From the NCBI GenBank assembly GCA_009778965.1, contig WRFE01000013.1, positions 1 through 32,643 on the forward strand: DNA of 32,643 nt, read 5' to 3'. Position numbers and translations under genes: made by a program. Positions 1-7,564 of this stretch are shown in pieces. Every line of letters starts with the position of its first letter. The first letter of the stretch is position 1. Below the pieces are notes generated by a model. The model was not told where the DNA came from, made no database searches, and saw nothing but the letters and a program-made list of their open reading frames with translations. Origin of the DNA: Candidatus Endomicrobium labiotermitis. GTDB taxonomy: Bacteria > Elusimicrobiota > Endomicrobiia > Endomicrobiales > Endomicrobiaceae.

Positions 1-2
1 CG

Positions 3-152
3 CAAGAGAGCCTGTATTTAAGCCTTTTATCTTTACATAATATTTATTTTATGATAGACTTGATGTTAAAAATACGAAAATCATTAGAAAACGATACGTT
101 TCTTGAAGCGAAAAAAGAATTTTTTGAAAAATATTACCAGCGAAATAAATAA
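3..152 (+). CDS. tgt: Queuine tRNA-ribosyltransferase, C-terminal end (partial)
   Basis: This is the last 49 codons of a gene cut by the left edge of the window; the frame starts at base 3 and stops with TAA at 150-152. The segment SLHNIYFMIDLMLKIRKSLE followed by FLEAKKEFFEKY matches the C-terminal helix region of bacterial Tgt, where LxxLHNLxxYLxLMxxIRxxI precedes a short basic and acidic tail. Tgt exchanges guanine for preQ1 at the wobble position of GUN-anticodon tRNAs. The context supports the call, because tgt lies directly upstream of yajC-secD-secF in very many bacteria and yajC starts 14 bases later here. With only the C-terminus visible, nothing can be said about the active site or zinc site. 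Confidence 0.75.
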   Translation, partial: QESLYLSLLSLHNIYFMIDLMLKIRKSLENDTFLEAKKEFFEKYYQRNK

Positions 153-166
153 TTTTGGGAGAAAGT

Positions 167-541
167 ATGAAAAAGTTTGTTTTGGTTTTGATTTCTTTAG
201 CAGTTATGCCGTCTTTGGCGTTTGCCAATGAAGCCGGCGGTCTTGCTGGGCTTGGCGGAATATTGCCGTTTATTTTGATTTTTGTTTTTTTCTATATATT
301 TTTGATAATGCCGCAGAGAAAAAAAGCCAAAGAACATCAGTTAAAATTAAAATCTTTAAGAGAAAACGATAAAGTTATTACTGCAGGCGGTATTTACGGA
401 ACAATATCAAGAGTAAGCGAAAATGACAGAATTGTTGGTTTAAGAGTAGCCGACGGAGTCATTATAAAAGTTGAAAAAGACGCTATTGCCACGATAATTT
501 CCGAAGATGCGGTGAAAGTTCCCGAAGTTGTAAAGAAATAG
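167..541 (+). CDS. yajC: Sec translocase accessory subunit YajC
   Basis: YajC is a small inner-membrane protein that associates with SecD and SecF at the SecYEG translocon. The 124-residue product has an N-terminal hydrophobic stretch ending in AFA that could be a signal or anchor. A glycine-rich linker follows, then one strong membrane helix (about residues 33-50), the family hallmark IMPQRKKAKEHQ, and a cytoplasmic domain with the typical LRENDKVITAGGIYGTI segment. I chose ATG at 167 over a TTG at 155 because a GGGAGA ribosome site sits at 157-162 with normal spacing. Length and motif order are typical. It follows tgt by 14 bases and belongs to the tgt-yajC-HD-secD-secF cluster. Confidence 0.93.
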   Translation: MKKFVLVLISLAVMPSLAFANEAGGLAGLGGILPFILIFVFFYIFLIMPQRKKAKEHQLKLKSLRENDKVITAGGIYGTISRVSENDRIVGLRVADGVIIKVEKDAIATIISEDAVKVPEVVKK

Positions 542-545
542 ATCT

Positions 546-654
546 GTCATTGCGAGAAGGAAACTTTAGTTTCCGACGAAGCAATCCAGAAAGCTAAAAG
601 AAACGACAGATTTAGATCTAGATTGCCACGCCGATTTTATCGGCTCGCAATGAC
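546..654. repeat. GTCATTGCGAG...CTCGCAATGAC palindromic element
   Basis: A 109-bp element with perfect 11-bp inverted termini (546-556 and 644-654) and an internal second inverted pair: GCAATCCAGA at 581-590 against TCTAGATTGC near 617-626. It could fold into one long hairpin. It begins 4 bases after the yajC stop and ends 15 bases before the HD-protein start, so it lies inside a co-directional operon. The left half is closely repeated at 17460 and 18544. It looks like a REP/MITE-type non-autonomous repeat. Confidence 0.8.
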
Positions 655-669
655 GATGTATTTAAATAA

Positions 670-1356
670 ATGAAAGATAAAAACTATAATTATTCGAATA
701 TAACCTTAGAAAATGTAAAAAGTAATCCGATAGTCAGCACGTTTGTAAAGGCTGCAAACGACTATCTCGGAACTTTAGGTTATACCGAACACGGCGTCAG
801 GCACGTAAGCCTTGTTGCGTCAATCGCCGAAAATGTTTTGCTTCATCTGGATTATCCCAAAAGGCTTCAAGATTTGGCTGGGATAGCCGGTTATCTGCAC
901 GATATAGGAAATGTCGTAAACAGGCAATCGCACGGTCAATCGGCCGCGTTAATAGCAATGAGACTTCTTAAAGATATAGGTATGACTTCCGATGAAATTG
1001 CTTTAATTATTTCGGCAATCGGAAATCATGAAGAAGAAATAGGCGATCCGGTAAATCCCGTTGCAGCAGCTTTGATACTTGCCGATAAATCAGATGTGCA
1101 TAAAACAAGGGTAAGAAATCCTAATGTTGCCGCTGACGATATTCATGACAGGGTGAATTTGGCAGCGGAACGTTCTTTTTTAAAGGTTTTAAAAGATAAA
1201 AAAATAATATCACTTCAGCTTACGGTTGACACTCAAAAATCCAAAGTTATGGAATATTTTGAAATTTTTATGTCTAGAATGCTGATGTGCAGGCGCGCGG
1301 CAAATTTTCTTGGTTGTAATTTTGAGTTAATTATAAATGAAAGGAAGTTACTCTAA
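670..1356 (+). CDS. HD-domain phosphohydrolase in the sec operon
   Basis: The product has 228 residues and an HD metal-dependent phosphohydrolase fold. Visible metal-binding motifs are H45 (in HGVRHVSLV), H77-D78 (in GYLHDIG), H88, H120-E121 (in AIGNHEEE) and D139 (in LADKSD), in the order expected for HD domains. There are no membrane segments or signal peptide, so it should be cytoplasmic. The family acts on nucleotides, cyclic dinucleotides or phosphoesters; the substrate here cannot be read from sequence. The start ATG at 670 directly follows a palindromic repeat and lacks a clear Shine-Dalgarno sequence. The stop TAA overlaps the secD ATG by one base, implying translational coupling. Confidence 0.8.
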   Translation: MKDKNYNYSNITLENVKSNPIVSTFVKAANDYLGTLGYTEHGVRHVSLVASIAENVLLHLDYPKRLQDLAGIAGYLHDIGNVVNRQSHGQSAALIAMRLLKDIGMTSDEIALIISAIGNHEEEIGDPVNPVAAALILADKSDVHKTRVRNPNVAADDIHDRVNLAAERSFLKVLKDKKIISLQLTVDTQKSKVMEYFEIFMSRMLMCRRAANFLGCNFELIINERKLL

Positions 1357-2777
1357 TGGGCAAAATTAATTGGAAGTTTTGGATCACGGCAGCATTGTTG
1401 GCTTTTTCGGTTTGGGTATTGTTACCGTCGTTTCAGTGGTCACAAATGACTCAGGAAAGAAGGGATCAGGCGGAAAGAACAAGAGATCCGATTTTGGGAA
1501 AAGTTTTAAAACTTGGATTGGATTTAAAAGGCGGAACGCATCTTTTGCTTGAAGTGGATGCATCCGGGCTTGAAGATGTAAAAGTTAAAGACGCGGTCGA
1601 AAGAGCTACGGAAATTATAAGAAACAGAATTGACCAGTTCGGCGTTGCCGAACCTATGATAGCTAAACAGGGAGACAGATGGATAGTTGTCCAGCTTCCC
1701 GGTATTAAAGATCCGAAAACTGCTAAAGATTTGATAGGAAGAACCGCGCTTTTGGAGTTCAGAATAGTAAATAACAGCAGAGAAGCTAACGAAGTTTTGG
1801 ACATTTTAAGAGATAAAGGAATTACTCCGAGGGAATTCAGAGATAACCCGTCGGCTTTTCCTGAAATAGAAAAAATTATGCCTGAAGGAGCGTCCGTTTA
1901 TGAAAGTAAAGAAGGCGGTTATTATGTTTTAGACAAAGCCGCTTTAACCGGCGCTTTACTTACGAACGCCAAAGTTGAATTCGGCGGACAGTTCGGTCAG
2001 CCTATAGTTTCCATAGAATTTAATAAAGAAGGCGGCAAAATTTTTGCCGATATAACCGACAGAAACAGGGAAAGAAATTTGGCGATAGTTCTTGACGATA
2101 TCGTTCAGTCAGCCCCTGTTATACGTTCTAGAATTCCTGACGGAAAAGCAATTATAGAAGGTAATTTTAACGCTGAAGACGCAAGACTTTTGGCTACTGT
2201 TTTAAGAGCCGGCGCGCTTCCTGCGCCTGTTGTTGTAATAGAAGAAAGAACAGTCGGTCCGTCGCTTGGAGACGATTCGATTAGAAAAGGTTTCGGTTCG
2301 GCTTTAATAGGATTAATAATAGTTCTTTTATTTATGATAGTGTATTACCGTTTATCGGGATTAATTGCGGATATAGCCCTTGTCATAAATCTTGTATTCC
2401 TTATGGCTGTTATGGCTTACTTTCAGTTCACTTTGACTTTACCGGGTGTCGCGGGTATAGCATTGACGCTTGCGATAGCAGTTGACGCAAACGTGCTAAT
2501 CCTTGAAAGAATCAGGGAGGAACTTGCCGCGGGTAAAACAGCCAGAGTCGCTGTTGACGCGGGATATGATAAAGTTTTTTGGACTATTGTTGACACTAAC
2601 CTTACATCTTTGATAGCCGCTGTTTTCCTTTTCCAGTTTGGAACCGGCCCTATAAAAGGTTTTGCCGTTACTCTTAGCGTAGGTTTGATAATAAGTATGT
2701 TCACCGCTATAGTCGTGACTAAAATGATATACGATTTCCTCTTCAGAGAAAATCTTTTATTAAAATTTAAAATATAA
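1356..2777 (+). CDS. secD: Protein translocase subunit SecD
   Basis: SecD is an RND-type membrane protein that uses the proton gradient to help pull preproteins through SecYEG. The 473-residue product has an N-terminal membrane helix (about 8-26), then the LGLDLKGGTHLLLEVD motif and RNRIDQFGVAEP in the periplasmic P1 region. The segment LDDIVQSAPVIRSRI follows, then RAGALPAPVVVIEERTVGPSLG at the entry to the C-terminal five-helix bundle. AIAVDANVLILERIREEL is the conserved helix 4 motif with the essential Asp. It is shorter than E. coli SecD, as in many non-proteobacterial homologues. AAGGAAG at 1341-1347 is a good ribosome site. secF follows after 13 bases. Confidence 0.97.
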   Translation: MGKINWKFWITAALLAFSVWVLLPSFQWSQMTQERRDQAERTRDPILGKVLKLGLDLKGGTHLLLEVDASGLEDVKVKDAVERATEIIRNRIDQFGVAEPMIAKQGDRWIVVQLPGIKDPKTAKDLIGRTALLEFRIVNNSREANEVLDILRDKGITPREFRDNPSAFPEIEKIMPEGASVYESKEGGYYVLDKAALTGALLTNAKVEFGGQFGQPIVSIEFNKEGGKIFADITDRNRERNLAIVLDDIVQSAPVIRSRIPDGKAIIEGNFNAEDARLLATVLRAGALPAPVVVIEERTVGPSLGDDSIRKGFGSALIGLIIVLLFMIVYYRLSGLIADIALVINLVFLMAVMAYFQFTLTLPGVAGIALTLAIAVDANVLILERIREELAAGKTARVAVDAGYDKVFWTIVDTNLTSLIAAVFLFQFGTGPIKGFAVTLSVGLIISMFTAIVVTKMIYDFLFRENLLLKFKI

Positions 2778-2790
2778 TCGGAGGAATATC

Positions 2791-3726
2791 GTGCAATTTT
2801 TTAATAAGACAAACATAGATTTTATAAGCAAAAGATACACATATTTTGTAATATCGGCATTGTTGATTTTATTCAGCATAGGCGCTTATATTTACCGCGG
2901 CGGTCCGAATTACGGCATAGACTTTACCGGCGGTATGCTTATGCAGATTTCTTTTGAAAAAAATGTTAGTTTACAGGAAGTGCGCAGCGCTTTGGACGAA
3001 GGCGGGCTTAAATCTTTCGAACTTCAGACAGCGGACAGGATGATTATGATAAGGGCGAAAAGAGAAGTCGGTTCGCAGCAGGAGTTTGAAAAAACAGTGA
3101 CGAATGCTTTTGCGACAAAATTCGCGGATAACAAAATTACCGTTGACAGAGTTGAATACGTAGGTCCTTCGGTCGGAGAATATCTCTCTAAACAGGCATT
3201 ATACGCGTTTGTGTTTTCCTTTTTAGGCATTATCATTTACGTTGCTTTCAGATTTAAATCTGCTCTTTGGGGAATCACTGGTGTTATAGGTATTATACAT
3301 AACACTATTATATGTTTCGGAATGGTTATTATTACCGGCAAAGAAGTGGACATTATAGTTATAGCCGGGCTTCTTACAGTTGCGGGCTATTCCATTAACG
3401 ATACTATAGTTTTATTTGACAGAATGAGAGAAAATATGAGGCTTTCCATTAAGGATGATTTCGGCACTATAGTAAATAAAAGTATAAATGCCGTTCTTTT
3501 AAGAACAGTGGTTACATCTATTACGGTTTTTATAGTTTCATGTTCGTTGTTCTTTTTAGGCGGAGAAGTTATACATACTTTTGCTTATATTATGGTTGTT
3601 GGTACGTCTATCGCCACGTTTTCTACAATTTTCCTTTGCGCTCCGCTTGTTTATGAGTGGGAAACCAGAAAACGCAACCGCGCGAAAGCCGCAAGACAGC
3701 AGCAGACTTTTTCAAAAGTTAAGTAA
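2791..3726 (+). CDS. secF: Protein translocase subunit SecF
   Basis: SecF is the partner of SecD in the SecDF export motor. The 311-residue product starts with GTG at 2791, preceded by a strong CGGAGGA site at 2779-2785. After the first membrane helix (about 17-35) comes GIDFTGGMLMQISF, the conserved SecF counterpart of the SecD LDLKGG motif. After the periplasmic domain, VGPSVGEYL leads into five membrane helices, with GYSINDTIVLFDRMRENMR carrying the helix 4 Asp residues. The C-terminus is short and basic. It is a separate polypeptide from SecD, not a fusion, and closes the export operon before a repeat element. Confidence 0.97.
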   Translation: MQFFNKTNIDFISKRYTYFVISALLILFSIGAYIYRGGPNYGIDFTGGMLMQISFEKNVSLQEVRSALDEGGLKSFELQTADRMIMIRAKREVGSQQEFEKTVTNAFATKFADNKITVDRVEYVGPSVGEYLSKQALYAFVFSFLGIIIYVAFRFKSALWGITGVIGIIHNTIICFGMVIITGKEVDIIVIAGLLTVAGYSINDTIVLFDRMRENMRLSIKDDFGTIVNKSINAVLLRTVVTSITVFIVSCSLFFLGGEVIHTFAYIMVVGTSIATFSTIFLCAPLVYEWETRKRNRAKAARQQQTFSKVK

Positions 3727-3743
3727 TAAATATTATGATGTTT

Positions 3744-3871
3744 TGTCACCCTGCGCGTAGTCAAAGGGGTCGCAGTACGACGAATAAGGAGTGCGAGTCT
3801 GCGACGGGCACGAGATGTGAGTGTCCTGGAACTATAAATCCATAGATTTTGCGACTACGCGCAGGATGACA
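3744..3871. repeat. 128-bp element with 19-bp inverted termini
   Basis: Left arm 3744-3762 (TGTCACCCTGCGCGTAGTC) and right arm 3853-3871 are inverted repeats with one G-T-type mismatch. The roughly 90-bp centre is GC-richer than the flanking genes and contains further CGCAG/CTGCG pairs. The outer TGTCA...TGACA ends match the other intergenic elements here. It fills most of the gap between secF and the next gene and ends 11 bases before that gene's ATG. Confidence 0.8.
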
Positions 3872-3882
3872 GACAAAGACCC

Positions 3883-4452
3883 ATGAGAAAAATTAAAAAT
3901 TTCAAAGTAAATTTACGCGTCCGTGAAATATCGCGCGTTATAAAAAAACTTGTTAATGTTCCTGAGATGCCGACGGAGCTTGAAGAAGCCGTTCAAAAAG
4001 GCTGTTATTTTTACTCGAAATTTCTTTCTCTATCCGTAGTTTACGATACATTTGCCAAAGATTCGCTGGATTTTATTTACGATAAAGACGTTCCTCCGAA
4101 ATGGGTTGCCAGAAGTATTTATTTTTTAACCATAGGTTCCGGACTTTCTGAAGAATTCAAAAAAAATGAACAGGCTTTCGGCGAACATACCGGCAAAATA
4201 GTTTCCGCCGTAGCTGTGGATGCATTAGAACAGGGTAAAAATTTTCTTCAAAGACTTACTGCCGGCGAGGCAAGCGACGAAAACTGTGAGATTTCAAGAT
4301 GTATAGAAATCCCTGCTGATTTATATGAAGAAGCTATAAAAATTGTTCCCGCGGATAAAATAGGTGTTGCTTTAAATGAGGGAATTTTTTCACCTCAATA
4401 TTCCGTATGCGGACTTTTTTACTGGATTCCTTCAAAAAACAAGAAAAAATAA
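3883..4452 (+). CDS. Methionine synthase activation-domain-like protein
   Basis: The product has 189 residues and no signal peptide or membrane helices. The N-terminus NLRVREISRVIKK, the central ARSIYFLTIGSGLSEEFKK, the following acidic helix with AVDALE, and the C-terminal KIGVALNEGIFSPQYSVCGLFYW all resemble the AdoMet-binding reactivation domain of B12-dependent methionine synthase, where a VxLTESxMMSPxxSVSG motif is typical. In the full enzyme this domain supplies AdoMet to remethylate oxidised cobalamin. As a free-standing protein it may act with a split MetH or another corrinoid enzyme. No MetH catalytic domain is visible in this window. The start has no obvious Shine-Dalgarno sequence and directly follows a repeat. 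Confidence 0.62.
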   Translation: MRKIKNFKVNLRVREISRVIKKLVNVPEMPTELEEAVQKGCYFYSKFLSLSVVYDTFAKDSLDFIYDKDVPPKWVARSIYFLTIGSGLSEEFKKNEQAFGEHTGKIVSAVAVDALEQGKNFLQRLTAGEASDENCEISRCIEIPADLYEEAIKIVPADKIGVALNEGIFSPQYSVCGLFYWIPSKNKKK

Positions 4453-4455
4453 AGG

Positions 4456-4564
4456 CAATTAACAGTTAACAATGAACAATGTCGGTGTGCGGCGTAACCG
4501 TATTTATGATATTGCGGCAAAGCCGCTCCGAAATTATTAATTAGTAATTGTTAATTATTAATTG
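4456..4564. repeat. AT-rich inverted repeat with inner GC hairpin
   Basis: Arms 4456-4473 and 4547-4564 pair at 16 of 18 positions; both mismatches are G-T compatible. The centre holds a perfect GCGGC-AAA-GCCGC hairpin (4514-4526). The right arm ends 10 bases before the waaA ATG. An identical 18-bp copy of the right arm occurs at 18600-18617, just upstream of the tRNA gene, so this is a second dispersed repeat family. Confidence 0.7.
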
Positions 4565-4574
4565 ATGGTAAAAA

Positions 4575-5894
4575 ATGGCTGCAATTTTACTTTTTATATA
4601 TAATCTTCTAATAATTTTACTTATCGTTCCGGCGTCGTTTCTTATCTTAATATTCAGCGGTAAATACAGAAAAGAACTTTTTTATAAACTTAAAGAACGT
4701 TTTGTCTGTTACAAGCCTTTTCCTAAACAATCAAAAAAAATAATCTGGATACATTGCTCGTCCTTAGGCGAAGTAAGAGCGGTTGAGCCTATTTTAGATG
4801 CTTTGAGACAAGATTTTTTTATTGTTTTAACCACAATAACAAAAACCGGCAGAGAATATGCCTCAAAAATCCAAAAAGCGGATTTTGTTTCGCTGCTTCC
4901 TCTTGACCTGTATTTTTTTATGCGAAAAGCCTTTAAAATTATTAAACCCGATATTCTGATCCTTGTTGAAACGGAACTATGGGCTTCAATGCTGTATGCA
5001 GCAAACGCGAATAACGTCAAAGTGATGACAATTAACGGAAGAATGTCTGAAAAATCTTTTAAAATTTATAAATTTTTGAAATTTTTCTGGGGTTTTTTTG
5101 CCCGATTTATTAATATTGTTCTCGCAAGAAGCAAAGACGATGCGGATAGGTTTGCTTATTTATCCGGAAAAAATACCGAAATTCACGTTACGGGTAATAT
5201 CAAGTACGACAGGGATTTCGTAAGCAAACTCGTGCGCGCGGATTTGGATTTAAAAGACGGAGATATAATTTTTACCGCGGGAAGTACCCGTGAGGGAGAG
5301 GAAGAAATAATAGCCGGAGCTTATAATAAAATAAATGAAAAATTTCCTGAAATTAAATTTTTTCTTGCACCCAGGCATCTAAGCCGCATTGAAAGAGTAA
5401 AGAGAATATTATCTGAAAAAGGCGTTAAATTTTTATTGTTTTCCGAAATGTTGCACTGTCATTCCAAACTTGTTTCGGAATATGTCGTTAAAGAACAGCA
5501 GCCCTTGAAACAAGTTCAGGGTGACAAATATAACTTCATTCTTGTTGATGTTTTTGGTCAGCTTCAAAGTATATATTCCATTTCCGACATTTGTTATGTC
5601 GGCGGTTCGATAGTTAAAAAAGGCGGTCAAAATCCCATAGAACCCGCGGCTTACGGGAAACCCGTGCTATTTGGAATTTATATGGATAATTTCAAAACCG
5701 AGGCTGAAATTCTTGTCAAATACGGCGGAGCGATAAACGTTTTTGACGCCGGTGATATTGCCGAAAAAGTTAATAAATTCCTGTCAAATAAAAAAATTAT
5801 CGCCGAAACAGGCAGAAATGCTCTTAAAGCCGTAAATTCCCAAAAAGGCGCGGTAAATTTAACCGCGCAAAAAATCAGAGAATATCTTAAATGA
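4575..5894 (+). CDS. waaA: Kdo transferase (3-deoxy-D-manno-octulosonic acid transferase)
   Basis: WaaA adds Kdo from CMP-Kdo to lipid IV-A, the step that joins lipid A to the LPS core, at the inner face of the cytoplasmic membrane. The 439-residue product has an N-terminal membrane anchor (about 3-27). Family motifs are CSSLGEVRAVEP with the catalytic-type Glu66, VETELWASML, NGRMSEKSFKIY, VTGNIKYD, GSTREGEEE, LAPRHLSRIERV, FGQLQSIYSISDICYVGGS and QNPIEPAAYGKPVLFG. Residues 295-317 are a foreign palindromic insertion (separate entry) placed in the loop before the FILVDVFGQL strand. The stop overlaps the next gene (ATGA), so the downstream glycosyltransferases are probably co-translated. It is very likely functional despite the insertion, because every downstream motif is kept. 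Confidence 0.95.
   Translation: MAAILLFIYNLLIILLIVPASFLILIFSGKYRKELFYKLKERFVCYKPFPKQSKKIIWIHCSSLGEVRAVEPILDALRQDFFIVLTTITKTGREYASKIQKADFVSLLPLDLYFFMRKAFKIIKPDILILVETELWASMLYAANANNVKVMTINGRMSEKSFKIYKFLKFFWGFFARFINIVLARSKDDADRFAYLSGKNTEIHVTGNIKYDRDFVSKLVRADLDLKDGDIIFTAGSTREGEEEIIAGAYNKINEKFPEIKFFLAPRHLSRIERVKRILSEKGVKFLLFSEMLHCHSKLVSEYVVKEQQPLKQVQGDKYNFILVDVFGQLQSIYSISDICYVGGSIVKKGGQNPIEPAAYGKPVLFGIYMDNFKTEAEILVKYGGAINVFDAGDIAEKVNKFLSNKKIIAETGRNALKAVNSQKGAVNLTAQKIREYLK
5457..5526. repeat. Palindromic repeat inserted in frame inside waaA
   Basis: Arms 5457-5476 and 5507-5526 form a 20-bp inverted repeat with 16 matches; all four mismatches are transitions. The ends TGTCA...TGACA are shared with the intergenic elements, and GTCATTCC...GGAAT matches the half-element at 13660 and 17510. 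The segment 5457-5525 is 69 bp, exactly 23 codons, and is read as C295 to D317 of WaaA. Normal WaaA proteins have only a short loop here. Confidence 0.8.
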
Positions 5895-7564
5895 AAGAAA
5901 AAGTAATTGTAAAAATCATACCTTTCTTACTGCGTTTATTATCAGCGTCTATGAGAAAGAAAATATTAAATGAAACTCATTATTATCCCGAACCGGCGGT
6001 TTATGCTTTTTGGCACGGAAGCGAACTTTCTATTATGCTTTTTAATCAAAACAGCGGTATTGTTATTATGGTAAGTCTTTCAAAAGATGGCGAGCTTTTA
6101 TCGCAAGTGCTTAAAAGTTTTGGTTATAACACGGTAAGAGGTTCTTCGAGCAAGAGGGGAGACACTGCTTTGCTTGAAATTATAAAACTTGCCCGTGATG
6201 GCAAAAGTTTTGCTTTCGCCTCCGACGGTCCCAGAGGTCCGTATCATAAGCTTAAAGCAGGGTTAATTTTAGCGGCTATGAAAAGCGGTCTTCCGGTAAT
6301 TCCCGTAAGTGTGTCTCCGAAGTACAGGATAACTTTAAACAATTGGGACAAAACCGTTATTCCGCTTCCTTTTACAAAAGCAGCGCAGATATACGGAAAT
6401 CCTATTTATGTTAAAGAAACGGACGATATAGAAGAAAAAAGAGTCCAGGTTGAAACGGAACTGAATAAACTTTTTGAATTTACGGACAAAATTTATTGGA
6501 ATAAGGATATTGCCAAATATCTTGAACTTCACCCATTCCCAAAAATACTTATAGTCCAGCCGAGCAGAATCGGCGATATAATATTTGCGCTTCCCGTTTT
6601 GTCTGCGATTAAAAAGAAATATCCTAAAGCTAAAATCAGCTGGATTGTTGATGAACGCTGCGCTGAAATCCTTGAAGACAACCCATATCTAGACAAAATT
6701 TTTATTTGGAATAGAAAACTCCGTTCTGCATCTTATTATTTGAATTTAAGAAAACAATTAAGAGCAGAGCGTTTTGACGTAAGTATAGATTTACACGGGC
6801 TTTTTAAGTCGGCTATGCTTGTGCGTCTTGCGGGAGCAAAATATAAAATAGCGTCTTCTTCAACAAACGGGATGCGGGAATTTTCATGGCTTTTCTCAAA
6901 GCAAATAAAAAATATCGAGCCTGAAGCGCATTGCGTGGAAAGGCATATGTCAACGGCGCAATATCTTAACTGTGACAATGAAATAGAATATCAGATTGCT
7001 ATTTCCCAAAAAGATATTGACAGTGTAAAAGAAAAATTGAAAGCTGAAAATGTCAATTTAGATAAAATAATAGGAATACATCCCGGCGGCGGCTGGGTTT
7101 CAAGAAGATGGGATACTTATAAATTCGCGATGCTTTCTAAAAAGTTAAAAAGCGATTTGGGCGCGGACATAGTTTTGATCGGCGGAAAAGAGGGCGGTTC
7201 AAGCGAAAAAGGCTTAAACGATGAAATAATTTCGGAAGCGCAGGTAAAAATTACCGATATGACCGGCAAATTCACTTTAAAAGAGTTATGCGCTTTCTTT
7301 AAAATATGCAGAGTTTTTGTAGGAAATGAAGCCGGACCCATGCATATAGCTACGGCTTTAAATACTCCGGCAGTTGCGATTTTGGGTCCGACAAACGCTA
7401 AACGTACCGGACCCTACAAAGGCAATACGCAAATTATACAGCATCAGGTAAGCTGCCAGCCATGCCGTAATAGAAACTGTACCCTAACTCTTTGTATGAG
7501 AGATATAACCGTAGAAGAAGTCTTTAAAGCGGTAAAAGAAAAATATGAAAATCCTAATAATTAA
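5891..7564 (+). CDS. Fusion: DUF374 lysophospholipid acyltransferase-like + GT9 heptosyltransferase-like
   Basis: The 557-residue product joins two enzymes usually found as separate proteins. Residues 1-200 match the DUF374 acyltransferase-like family: FWHG (40-43), SKDGE (64-68), RGSSSKRG (83-90), DGPRGP (112-117) and a PVIPVS strand. Residues 218-557 are a family-9 glycosyltransferase, with KILIVQPSRIGDIIFALP as the N-terminal Rossmann start, HPGGGW, and the signature GNEAGPMHIATALNTPAVAILGPT. The latter transfers heptose-like sugars onto the inner core in characterised relatives. A C-terminal cysteine cluster (CQPCRNRNC) is typical of WaaF/WaaC-type enzymes. It overlaps waaA by four bases and the next gene by 20 bases. 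The fusion suggests coupling of lipid A acylation and core glycosylation, which is an inference. Confidence 0.88.
   Translation: MKEKVIVKIIPFLLRLLSASMRKKILNETHYYPEPAVYAFWHGSELSIMLFNQNSGIVIMVSLSKDGELLSQVLKSFGYNTVRGSSSKRGDTALLEIIKLARDGKSFAFASDGPRGPYHKLKAGLILAAMKSGLPVIPVSVSPKYRITLNNWDKTVIPLPFTKAAQIYGNPIYVKETDDIEEKRVQVETELNKLFEFTDKIYWNKDIAKYLELHPFPKILIVQPSRIGDIIFALPVLSAIKKKYPKAKISWIVDERCAEILEDNPYLDKIFIWNRKLRSASYYLNLRKQLRAERFDVSIDLHGLFKSAMLVRLAGAKYKIASSSTNGMREFSWLFSKQIKNIEPEAHCVERHMSTAQYLNCDNEIEYQIAISQKDIDSVKEKLKAENVNLDKIIGIHPGGGWVSRRWDTYKFAMLSKKLKSDLGADIVLIGGKEGGSSEKGLNDEIISEAQVKITDMTGKFTLKELCAFFKICRVFVGNEAGPMHIATALNTPAVAILGPTNAKRTGPYKGNTQIIQHQVSCQPCRNRNCTLTLCMRDITVEEVFKAVKEKYENPNN

Noticed and set aside
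155-541. TTG start for yajC at 155
   Set aside because: It overlaps the ribosome site; ATG at 167 has proper spacing and gives the normal signal-like N-terminus.
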